A stretch of DNA of 64,000 bases from NCBI RefSeq assembly GCF_021462225.1, contig NC_061804.1, positions 9,537,740 to 9,601,739 on the forward strand. Reading direction: 5' to 3'. The position numbers and the translations under genes were made by a program. Position 1 is the stretch's first letter; each line of letters starts with the position of its first letter. Origin of the DNA: Girardinichthys multiradiatus (Eukaryota; Chordata; Actinopteri; Cyprinodontiformes; Goodeidae). Below are positions 11,150 to 21,568 of this stretch, in pieces. The notes beneath the pieces were generated by a model that saw only the letters and a program-made list of their open reading frames with translations, did not search any database and was not told where the DNA came from.

Positions 11150-13020
11150 TATTTCCCATTTCATCCTTTTTCATCCCAAAAAAAAAGTCTTGTATTTCAG
11201 TGTCATATGTTGCACTTTAAAATGAAATAACTGCTTGTTAATATTTGCATGCCTGGTTTCTGATGGGAAAATTCAATTGAAAAATATGCATGGACCTTGG
11301 TCCACCAATGGGAGACTGCTGCAGAGAGGAGCTGTGGGGTCAGAGGTCAGCCCTTTGGTTGCTGTGCATAGAAGCCCGAGTCTCACTCCTGGCAGTGTGC
11401 CTTGTACCATGATGACAGAAGTGCTTCAGTTTCTACTGGATCAACAAGTGGAGTCTGAAGACAATGTTCCTACAGGCCTTTGAGGCTGTCGGTCTGGGGG
11501 GAGTTGTAGACTATCGACAGAGGAAGCTTCTGCAGCCTGAATCCAAGAAGACCGTGGAAGTGAGATACAGCTGAAGGGAGGGAAAGAGGAAGTCCATATA
11601 AGGCTTCTAGCATGTTGGAAATAACACCAACTCTGTTCTGACCAGAGACTCATCTCTCTTTTTTTTATTCCCTCCTTGTATGTTAATCATTCCTCTTTGT
11701 GCACATTTAAGCTCAGAGCACAGTTTGTTGGAGGCTTTGATTTTGAACTAAGGATCTACTTTTATTACATTTTTTTTTCTTCACTTTTTATCCACAAAAC
11801 CTCACCTCTGGGATTTTTGTGTGGTGTTTTTCAAACTACAATATCAGTTTTGGGTTCCTTCCTGGGGAGACATTAAAGGGCATTTGATGAGGTTTTAAGG
11901 TAAAATAGGTTAACCCCCCCTCTGTAGGCCCCCACATGGTGACCATCAGTGAGTATATTGGTGTATAAGGAGATGGTGTGGGAATCTTGTGTTAACTGTT
12001 TCATCTATATAGAAGTCCCTAGCTAAAAAAAGTGTCTTGACTTATGTCTTAATATCTTTATCATTGGGGGGTCGAAGCCAGGGGTCTGTAACCTGCTACT
12101 CCAGAGCCTCAAATGGGTCATAAGACCTTTCACTACGGCACTTAATAAATATGATAAAGAACAGTTTTTAAATTTAGATATAACAAATCCATGTTTTAGT
12201 AGTTTTTATTTTTTTCATGGAATAATTGTGTTGAGGGTGCTTGGAAACGGCTTTTTTTTTACATTATCCGCAAATATCAACCTCCCATACAAGGAAAACA
12301 AAAACAGAAATAAAATGGTGGTTCTTAAAAAATGACAACATATTTTCCAGCGCAGATATTTTAAAGGTCATGTTACATTTGCTGCTCTAAATTAGTTTTA
12401 ATTAGATCACCTGTGGAGAAAAAAGTGTCTCTTTGGATTGTAAAGGTGGAAGACCCCTTGTCAAAGCCTTAAAATAGCATTTTGTCTTTAGAAATGACTC
12501 CCACTCTAGTAAATTGGTTTTCTTCATAAAGCCAGTTTATGTAGAACATGGGGAGAAATGCAAAATTAATTACAGAAAAAAAACCACAATGTGATTTTTC
12601 TGGATTATTGTTTTAGATTCTGTCACTCAGTACCTATGACAAAAATTAAAGACTTCTACATGCTTTGCAAGTGGGAAAACTTGCAAAATTCGCAGTGCAT
12701 CAAATACTTGTTCTCTCCCCTCTGTATAGGGTTGGATAACTGGGTGGTATGGCCGCCATATGGGTGTCTGTCTCCAGGACCTTTCAGAAATAGCCGGGTA
12801 AGTTTGACCAGGAGAAACAGCCTTGTGTAAATAGGATTTTGGGTGGAAGTTGTTTGAATAGTCAGATATGAGGATAGCCTTATAAAGCTCCTGATATTAT
12901 GCAGTTTATAGTTGTTGGGTTGGGTGTGCCATCCCAGGGTGATCACTGGTTCCCTTTTTAGAAAAACTTCTGGTCACGACCCTGGGATCCAGTTTGTGCA
13001 ACGTGCAGCCATTATAAACC
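11150..13020. other. intergenic DNA with a hAT-like fragment near 12080-12180
   Basis: Only one repeat signature is visible: 'ccaggggtctgtaacctgct' with 'actacggcacttaata', related to the hAT-like element at 30155 and the fragment near 24570. No gene can be supported. Confidence 0.4.
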
Positions 13021-13024
13021 AACA

Positions 13025-13249
13025 AAAATGGCGGCGTTTTTATTTTTGTATATGCTTTAAAAATGTTTAACGAGTTATGTAAAGGGAAATCGGATTCCCC
13101 CCCTCCTTATTTTGAAGTCTTTCCGGTTTGTACGTCAGTAACTCCCGTTAGCTTGACTCCTCCTGATCGGCCGATCTGCTCCGAGCGTCAACCCGGAGAA
13201 GGAGCTCTGCACTGCGGGTTCGTCTCTTCCGCTCGCCGGGAGCCTGGAG
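13025..13249 (+). promoter_or_regulatory. gdpd4: probable gdpd4 promoter and noncoding first exon
   Basis: An isolated GC-rich, CpG-containing island in A/T-rich DNA. It holds an 'AAAATGGCGGC' stretch at 13025-13035, close to the YY1 site consensus, and ends in a good splice donor (GGAG|GTAAGG, donor GT at 13250). The next plausible acceptor on this strand, at 21361, precedes the first gdpd4 coding exon. That this is the gdpd4 transcription start is inference from position and composition. Confidence 0.4.
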
Positions 13250-15084
13250 GTAAGGGAACCGGCCTGAAACAAAAGGGGTAAAGATAATTTGAAAAAAAGA
13301 AAGCTGGCGTCGATTGTTTAAGGGATTATTCGCCTTTCAGCGGATGTCCCTGAGCTGCAGCGGCTCCATTATTTGTTTTATGGAGACAGTTATTTAAATT
13401 TAGCATGAGGAGGCTCGTTGTTGGACGCGGGTTTACCAAAAAATGAGCTTTAAGGATGGTTAAAGGCCTCAATAAGGCTAAATAAAATAGTTATCTGAAA
13501 AGTTTGGCAATTATTGGAGTAAAGGATTTACAAACGGAGGCAGACTGTTACTGGTAAACAAAACATGTAATGGATACATTAAATGTCCAGGTTTTCCCAG
13601 ATTTCTTCATTTGACCATCATGATCAAACCTACAGCTTTACTTTCCAGAAACACTCCTCTTGCACAGTCATCATTCAGCTCTGGTGTTTAATTTCTACTA
13701 CAGGGAAATACCCAGGAGTGATGATGCAGTCAGTCCTGGAAGGAGCAAGGATATTCCAGCTGGAAATCAGATTTTTCTTGCAAAATATACCGATGCTTCT
13801 GAATAAATGAAAATATCATCAAAACGTTATTCTATATATCCAAGTTGGACAAATGAAACTTGTGTGGATTCATTATACAAAGTGACATGTTACAAGTGTT
13901 AATTGTTTCTGGCTTACAGCCAATTAAAGATTTCAGAAAACATTTATATAAAAGAGAATTTATGGCCTACACAATTATGGACAAGACTGCTGACCTTTAG
14001 TGGCAGGTTGTCACCTACACCGTCCACAAGGGGGGTAAGCCATTGCTAAAGTGCTCTGTCCAAAGCATATTAATGGAAAGTTTAGAGGAACGAAAAAGTG
14101 TGGTTAAAAAAAGGTGCACAAGGAACAGGGGAAACCTTCCGCCTTGAGGGGGATTTTGCATTCAAGAATTTTGGGAAGATTTACAATGTGTCGACTGCAG
14201 CTGTAATCGGAGCATCAAGAGCCACAACACAGAAATATCCATGGGCCTCGTGTACGAAGCAAGCTTACGCACAAAAACCTTTCGGCATAATGTTTTCTGC
14301 ACAACTCAGCATGTACAAAAATGAACGTTGCGTGAAAATGTGCGGCCGCCATGCAAACTTTTTGTCAATTGACAATAACAAACTGCAGAGAACTAAAACT
14401 TACCTAAATCCACTGAAATATGACTCCATTAAGTTTAATTTAATTCATGGAGCATCAAACCTGACGTTTTTTTCATGAGTTTGACCTTGTATGGTTGAAA
14501 CCCGAGCGATCAAACTGAATCACATTCAGCCTCATACCTTAACTTAACACAACTCGACAAAAACAGAGGAAATTTCACAATTTACATCCAACTGAGGTTA
14601 TTTCCATCATCGGTCTGTGTGCCGAGGAGCATTTAATGGATGTGAATCATCTAAAGGGGACTTTCATTCTCACTGAAAAAGAAAACTGTCGGATTAGCAG
14701 AAAAATTCCTAAGTCAGGTTTGATTTCTGCAGTTGACAAGCTGCAGACAACCACACATGTTCATAAATAGCTGCGGAAAGTTGGGTGTAAATGTGGAACG
14801 ATGGCAGCTTTGGCACAGCTGGAGGACATCCCCAATGGAAGGTGCTCATTTTCGAATCTAATCAGAACTATTACTGCACCCATACTGCTATAAGGGCCCC
14901 ATCTGTAAGTGAATATGTTTTTGTGAACAGAAAGCATTTTCATTCAATATATGTGCCACCTACGCGCAAATGTCCCTCACTAATGCAATGGCACATTGGC
15001 CTCCTCAGCTCATGATTCTATAATAATTGTAATTCAAAAATACTTTGTTAATCCCAAAGGGACATTAAATGTTGTGGTAGCTCA

Positions 15085-16297
15085 TACACTGCCTGGCCAA
15101 AAAAAAAGGCACTTCCAAAATAAAAAAGGTCACACACTAATATTTCGTTGGACCGCCTTTATCTTTGATTACGGCACGCATTCACTGTGGCATTGTTTTG
15201 ATAAGCTTCTGCAATGTCATAAGATTTATTTCCACCCAGTGTTTCATTAATTTTTCACCAAGATCTTGCATTGATGATGGTAGAGTCAAAGCCTTCTCCA
15301 GCACATCCCAAAGATTCTCAATGGAGTTAAGGTCTGGACTCTGTGGTGACCAATCCATGTGTGAGAATGATGTTTCGTGCTCCCTGAATCAGTCTTCCAC
15401 AATTTGAGCCCAATGAATCCTGGCATTGTCATCTTGAAATATGCTCGTGCCATCAGGGAAGAAAAAACTCATTGATGGAATAACCTGGTCATTCAGTATA
15501 TTCAGGTAATCAGCTGACCTCATTCTTTGAACACATACTGTTGCTGAACCCAGACCTGACCACCTGCAGCAACCCCAGATCAAAGCACTGCCCCCACAGG
15601 TTGGTAGAGTAGGCACTAGGCATGATGGGTGCATCACTTCACCTGCCTCTCTTCTTACCCTGATGCCCCCATCACTCTGGAACAGGGTAAATCTGGACTC
15701 ATCAGACTATATGACCTTCCATTGCTCCAGAGTCCAATCTTTATGCTCCCTAGCAAACTGAAGCGTTTTTTCCCAGTTAGCCTCACTGATTAGGGGTTTT
15801 CTTAAGGCTACACAGCTGTTCAGTCCCAATCCCTTGAGTTCCCTTCACATTGTGCGTATGGAAATGCTCTTACTTTCACTATTAAACATAACCCGGAGTT
15901 CTACTGTTTTTCTTTGATTTGATTTCACCAAACATTCAGGATTTCTTCCTCGAAGACGATGATGTCCCCACTATCCTTCCAGTTTTTAATAATGTGTTGG
16001 ACAGTTCTTAACCCAATTTTGGTAGTTTCTGAAATCTCCTTAGATGTTTTCTCTATTTGATGCATGCCAATGATTTGACCCTTCTGAAACATATTGACAT
16101 CTTTTCCACGACCTCGAGATGTGTCTTTCGACATGGTTGTTTAAGAAATGAGAAGCAACTTATTGAACCAGTTGGGGTTAAATAACTTGTCGCCAGCTGA
16201 AATATAATCGCCCATGCAGTAATTATCCATGGGAGACTGATACCTCTTTGCTTAGTTAAATCCAGGTGGAGACTTTTTTTTTTGGCCAGGCAGTGTA
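15085..16297 (-). mobile_element. second Tc1/mariner family element, degenerate
   Basis: Inverted ends 'cactgcctggccaaaaaaaa' (left) and 'ttttttggccaggcagtg' (right) abut TA dinucleotides at 15085-15086 and 16296-16297. Length is 1.2 kb. It is inserted in the LINE 3' end. The family differs from the 1.6 kb Tc1 copies elsewhere in the window. Confidence 0.9.
15389..16134 (-). pseudogene. Tc1-like transposase, degenerate
   Basis: The start region at 16134 reads MSKDTSRGRGKDVNMFQKGQ and continues into a helix-turn-helix-like segment (SKEISETTKIGLRTVQHIIKNW). A later ORF (15389-15637) has [15 protein letters not shown], matching the second-Asp block of DDE transposases (QxDNAxxH). Frameshifts and stops separate these parts. 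Confidence 0.75.
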
Positions 16298-17236
16298 TTA
16301 GAGCCGTTGTAGATGCTGATGGCTCTGGGCAGGAAGGATTTCCTGTAGCGCTCCGTCTTACAGCAGATCTTAAGAAGCCTCTGACTGAAGACACTCTGTT
16401 GTTGTACAACAGTCTCATGAAGAGGATGCTCAGGGTTCTCCATAATGTTCTTCATTTTATAAAGAACCCTTCTTTGCACCATGATCTCCAGAGGTTCCAG
16501 AGGAGTCCCCAGAACAGAGCCAGCCTTCTTTATCAGCTTGTTGAGCTTTTTTAAGTCCCTGGTTCTGATGCTGCTTCCCCAGCAGATGATGGCAGAAGAG
16601 ATCACACTTTCCACAACAGACTTATAGAAGATATGCAGCATCTTGCTGGAAACGCTAACGGACCTAAGCTTCCTCAAGAAGTACAGTCTGCTCTGTCCCT
16701 TCTTGTAGATGGCTTCACAGTTGCATCTCCACTCTAGTCTGTTGTCCAGGTGAACACCGAGGGTTTATACTCCTCCACCACCTCCACCTCTTCTCCCATG
16801 ATGGAAATAGTGTTAGACTTATTCCTGTTTCTCTTAAAATCTACAGTCATCTCCTTTTGTTTTATTCACGTTCAAGATGAGATGATTGTTTCTCCACCAC
16901 CTTCCTGTCCTGGGCTTCTTGTCCATCTCTGATCCACCCGACGACTGCAGAATCATCCGAGTATTTCTGCAGATGACAGGAGTATGTCTTGTACTGGAAG
17001 TCTGAGGTGTACAGAGTGAAAAGGAATGGTGAGAGTACAGACCCCTGTGGTGCTCCTGTGCTGCTGACTACCTGGTTAAACACACAACCCTTCAGTCTCA
17101 CAAACTGTGGTCTGTTCGTCAAGTATTCTTTGATCCAGGAGATCGTTGAGGCCTCCACTTGAGCCTCCTGCTGACAAAGCAAATTAGGTTGAATTGTGGT
17201 AAATGCACTAGAGAAATCAAGGAACATGATCCTCAC
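16252..17236 (-). pseudogene. LINE reverse transcriptase fragment
   Basis: Two minus-strand ORFs, 16862-17236 (124 codons) and 16252-16677 (141 codons), together represent the palm and C-terminal parts of a non-LTR reverse transcriptase. The first has FLDFSSAFTTIQ (motif A, FLDFSSAF) and YSDDSAVVG (motif C). The second has IICWGSSIRTRDLKKLNKL and the tail [20 protein letters not shown]. The link between them is frameshifted, so the gene is dead. Confidence 0.8.
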
Positions 17237-18300
17237 AGTGCTGCTGGTGTTGTCCCAATGACATTGGGTTTGTTAAAGCAGGTGTATGATGGCATCTTCA
17301 ACTCAACTCCACAGCGATTAGCAAACTGAATTTTTATTAATGTGATGTCCTGAATGGTTGTAAAGATTTAAAATACTTCACATGGTGTGTGTGGTGACAG
17401 TCTTCCTAATAGAAATATGGGAGGCATATTCTCGTCATTACAATGATCAGCATTGAGGTATAACTGAATGTTCAATGCAGTAGCCAGACAGCGCCGTTTG
17501 GATTTGATGCAGACATTGTAGAACTAACTGGGTAGAAGGCGACAAACATTTTAATTTCAGTCAGGTTTGAGTCGCTGATGTCATTCAAGAAGTTATTGGT
17601 TTGCTGTAATTCACTACAGATACCCCTCATGGTTTGTAGACAAAGTCTCTCTGTGACTGCCACAGCACCATTGCCATGGTTATTTGGACACGTGGTGGGT
17701 GCCTTCCGGCTATTTATCCTACTTTGCATATGTATTTATAGAGTGGGACCGGGCGGTTCAAGCATCATGTGCAGCGGCACCCAATGCACTGCAAATTGGG
17801 ATGTATGAAGGCTATGTGTGCGCCAACATGTCTATGCATGGTTTTGTTCATCTGAGTTCTTTTTGTGGGCAGGAAGTTTCAGAATTTCTCCGACTGCTAA
17901 CTTTTAGTACGAAAGCTGATCCCTCTTTAGTACACGAGGCCCCAGGACATGGTCACATTTATAATGTTAATATGCTCCTGAACCAGAGACGACATCAGAA
18001 GCATCTTACCTGAGTTGAGGAGAAAAAGAACCAGACTGTTGCTCAGTGGTCAGATGTTCCCTTTTCAGATTAAAGTAAAGTTTGCATTTCATTTGATCCC
18101 ATAAGATGAGAGATCGAACAATGCAGATGGCAATGCCCCATGAGGAGCTGTGGGTCCTCACAACATGGTATATGTTGGAAAAATGGTCCTTACAATGTAA
18201 CTAAAGCTAGAACACACATACACAAGTCTAAGCACATCTTGGACTTTCTGTATTAAATTAAACTCTTCAGTGATGTTGTAAGTTGAGATGGACCTGTATG

Positions 18301-18967
18301 CGCTGACCCAGCAGATAAGTTACAGCGGCTCTGTCTTGCACTTTACCAAGTTGGAAAAATGATACAGGAAGAGTAGGAGCTGTTGTATCTAATTTTAAAA
18401 CGAAGTGCAGTCTGATCTGGACTGTAATGCTGCCTCTGGGTATCCGACGCTGTTGGTGGGTTTCTCATATTTTTGGATGTAAAAGGCCAAGAAAACAAAG
18501 GAATGTCTTAATATCACAAGGTTGAAGTTTCAGGTCAGGATCTGCTGAGGTTTAACTGAAGCTGCTAGGAGAAACACGGTGCTTTGGCAGCTGGAAAACG
18601 AGGTGGGGCCTGAAAAGATTGGTTTGTATGACGCTAGACTATTTTATTTTTTATTCGCAGGTCTTTGTTTTCAGTCTTTTTCTCGAGCTGTTCCTCATGT
18701 TCTGCTCTCCTGGGATTTAATCTTAGCAGGTTTGAAGTACAATCTGACTCACCTTTTGAGGTCACTAGGTTTCGTCTTAGAAATAATTTTTCATTTTCTA
18801 CAGATACTTACACAGTTAGCAGCTATTTATTGGAATAAAGTTTATTTATTGGCCTCCGACTAGAAAATAAACTCAACACAAGAGAAGTTGTTGGAACAGG
18901 TTCAAGGTTGAATGATTAAAACCCAAAATTTGGTCAACATGGATGTGCATGATCGACAGGACAAGAC
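18301..18967. other. no recognisable gene
   Basis: Intronic or intergenic DNA between the Tc1-like relic and Tc1 copy B. No ORF here has a family signature. Confidence 0.4.
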
Positions 18968-20580
18968 TACAGGTCCTTCTCAAAATATTAGCATATTGTG
19001 ATAAAGTTAATTATTTTCCATAATGTCATGATGAAAATTTAACATTCATATATTTTAGATTCATTGCACATTAACTGAAATATTTCAGGTCTTTTATTGT
19101 CTTAATACGGATGATTTTGACATACAGCTCATGAAAACCCAAAATTCCTATCTCACAAAATTAGCATATTTCATCCGACCAATAAAAGAAAAGTGTTTTT
19201 AATACAAAAAACGTCAACCTTCAAATAATCATGTACAGTTATGCACTCAATACTTGGTCAGGAATCCTTTTGCAGAAACGACTGCTTCAATGCGGCGTGG
19301 CATGGAGGCAATCAGCCTGTGGCACTGCTGAGGTCTAATGGAGGCCCAGGATGCTTCGATAGCGGCCTTTAGCTCATCCAGAGTGTTGGGTCTTGAGTCT
19401 CTCAACGTTCTCTTCACAATATCCACAGATTCTCTATGGGGTTCAGGTCAGGAGAGTTGGCAGGCCAATTGAGCACAGTGATACCATGGACAGTAAACCA
19501 TTTACCAGTGGTTTTGGCACTGTGAGCAGGTGCCAGGTCGTGCTGAAAAATGAAATCTTCATCTCCATAAATCTTTTCAGCAGATGGAAGCATGAAGTGC
19601 TCCAAAATCTCCTGCTAGCTAGCTGCATTGACCCTGCCCTTGATAAAACACAGTGGACCAACACCAGCAGCTGACACGGCACCCCAGACCATCACTGACT
19701 GTGGGTACTTGACACTGGACTTCTGGCATTTTGGCATTTCCTTCTCCCCAGTCTTCCTCCAGAGTCTGGCACCTTGATTTCCGAATGACATGCAGAATTT
19801 GCTTTCATCCGAAAAACGTACTTTGGACCACTGAGCAACAGTCCAGTGCTGCTTCTCTGTAGCCCAGGTCAGGCGCTTCTGCCGTTGTTTCTGGTTCAAA
19901 AGTGGCTTGACCTGGGGAATGCGGCACCTGTAGCCCATTCCCTGCACACGCCTGTGCACGGTGGCTCTGGATGTTTCTACTCCAGACTCAGTCCACTGCT
20001 TCCGCAGGTCCCCCAAGGTCTGGAATCGGCCCTTCTCCACAATCTTCCTCAGGGTCCGGTCACCTCTTCTCGTTGTGCAGCGTTTTCTGCCACACTTTTT
20101 CCTTCCCACAGACTTCCCACTGAGGTGCCTTGATACAGCACTCTGGGAACAGCCTATTCATTCAGAAATTTCTTTCTGTGTCTTACCCTCTTGCTTGAGG
20201 GTGTCAATAGTGGCCTTCTGGACAGCAGTCAGGTCGGCAGTCTTACCCATGATTGGGGTTTTTAGTAATGAACCAGGCTGGGAGTTTTAAAGGCCTCAGG
20301 AATCTTTTGCAGGTGTTTAGAGTTAACTTGTTGATTCAGATGATTAGGTTCATAGCTCGTTTAGAGACCCTTTTAATGATATGCTAATTTTGTGAGATAG
20401 GAATTTTGGGTTTTCATGAGCTGTATGCTAAAATCATCCGTATTAAGACAATAAAAGACCTGAAATATTTCAGTTAGTGTGCAATGAATCTAAAACATAT
20501 GAATGTTAAATTTTCATCATTACATTATGGAAAATAATGAACTTTATCACAATATGCTGATATTTTGAGAAGGACCTGTA
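18968..20580 (-). mobile_element. Tc1/mariner transposon, copy B (dead)
   Basis: Complete inverted ends flanked by TA (18968-18969, 20579-20580), same family as copies A and C. Orientation is reversed. Lies in the presumed 5' intron of gdpd4. Confidence 0.95.
19247..20250 (-). pseudogene. Tc1 transposase, two stops and one frameshift
   Basis: Start ATG at 20250, stop at 19247. The interval is 1,004 bases against 1,005 in the intact copy C. Visible lesions: an Arg codon of the N-terminal helix-turn-helix is TGA (near 20160); the Tyr codon after NAAS is TAG (near 19612); and one base is lost just after NPIENLW (near 19428). The catalytic Asp and Glu blocks survive as sequence but are not in one frame. 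Confidence 0.9.
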
Positions 20581-20668
20581 CATCAGCAGGCCTCCTAACT
20601 TTATGACGTCCTCACACTCTGGTGGTGTGATAATGATGCCCAGCATCACCGGAGCCCTTCCTGGATGT

Positions 20669-21240
20669 TTCAATTCAGTTTATTTCAATTCAGTTTATTT
20701 GTATAGCGCCAATTCAACACATGTTGTCTCAAGGCACTTCACAACAGTCAGGTTCATTCATTCCAATTAATCCTAATCATTGAACAGTGCAGTCAGAGTT
20801 AGCTTTTTATTCAAATTGGATAAAAAGTTTTTCTATCTAAGGAAACCCAGCAGATTGCATCCAGTCAGTGACTTGCAGCATTCACTCCTCCTGGATGAGC
20901 ATGTATAGACAGTGGACAGTCACTGGTGTTGACTTTGCAGCAATCCCTCATACTGAGCATGCATGTAGCAACAGTGGAGAGGAAAAACTCCCTTTTAACA
21001 GGAAGAAACCTCCAGCAGAACCAGGCTCAATGTGAGCGGCCATCTGCCACGACCGACTGGGGGTTTGAGAGAACAGAGCAGAGACACAAAGAAAGAACAG
21101 ATAAACTCTGAGCCAGTTTTCAAGGTTAGAGTCTGAAAGAGAGCACATATAATTAGTTACAGTTAAGCTCAGTCAATTTCCATGTCTAGGAGAGAGAAAG
21201 GGTTAAACACTAAAAGACAGGGCTATGTGGATCATCTGTA
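20669..21240 (-). repeat. L2-type LINE 3'UTR, minus strand
   Basis: This is the reverse complement of the 3'UTR seen at 60170-61170 around the L2-type LINE, ending in the same 'caattcagtttatttgtata' tail. A duplicated 'tttcaattcagtttattt' occurs at its end. No coding part is left. Confidence 0.8.
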
Positions 21241-21406
21241 GAGGGTGAGCATTAAGTTTTTGCCAGCAGAAGCTCGGACGATTCCCCTCTCCAGAAAGGT
21301 GTCACAGGTAGACACAGAGCCAGATCATTAAGGGCTTCAGGATGTGTTCTTTGTCTTTCAGGTGTGTGTCAGCGGGACGGAGGCTGCGTCATGACGTATC
21401 CGAGCG

Positions 21407-21568
21407 ATGGCATCTACGTTCTCCCAGCGCCTCTTTGGTCTTCGTGCTAAAGTGCTGCAACGCTACGAACACGGGCCCTTTGTAAGGTTTCTGTCAGGTC
21501 TGTACGGCTGTCGATGGAGGCGCTACGAGAGGAGTGGAGGTCAGCCAGGAGACTGCTGCTGTAGCAAG
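21407..21568 (+). CDS. gdpd4: gdpd4 coding exon 1
   Basis: Residues 1-54, starting [11 protein letters not shown] and including the family's N-terminal [14 protein letters not shown] block. The ATG at 21407 has G at -3 and +4, a strong context. An upstream ATG at 21391 opens a short overlapping frame. Acceptor AG is at 21360-21361 or 21371-21372. Donor is AAG|GTCAGA, phase 0. Confidence 0.75.

Larger units (their letters stand above)
15015..17327 (-). mobile_element. LINE (Jockey/CR1/Rex1-like group), minus strand, 5'-truncated
   Basis: The 3' end ('ttcaaaaatactttgttaat' on plus) matches the 3' end of the plus-strand LINE at 36060-36120. Coding traces run 16252-17236 and include [20 protein letters not shown] (RT motif B region) and [14 protein letters not shown] (motif C, with Tyr-Ser-Asp-Asp). 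Several stops and frameshifts break it. A Tc1-type element is inserted near its 3' end. Confidence 0.8.
14243..17942. mobile_element. DNA transposon with GGGCCTCGTGTAC inverted ends (PIF/Harbinger-like?)
   Basis: The left end reads GGGCCTCGTGTACGAAG and the right end, reverse-complemented, reads GGGCCTCGTGTACTAAAG: 13 identical terminal bases. Flanking trinucleotides are CAT and CAG, compatible with a worn 3-base target duplication, so PIF/Harbinger is my guess. Only about 750 bases on the left and 620 on the right belong to this element. The rest is nested insertions. A minus-strand 85-codon ORF at 17472-17729 may be a remnant of one of its genes, but no transposase motif is visible. Confidence 0.6.
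13800..18300 (+). mobile_element. Tc1-like relic split by a larger DNA transposon
   Basis: Plus-strand Tc1-like sequence ('gacaagactgctgacc' near 13980, then 'gaacgaaaaagtgtgg' and 'gcatcaagagccacaac') breaks off at 14242. It resumes at 17943 with the next part of the same gene ('ctcctgaaccagagacga', 'ttgctcagtggtcagatg'). Many stops are present. The two halves are neighbouring parts of one transposase, so the middle is an insertion. Confidence 0.65.
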
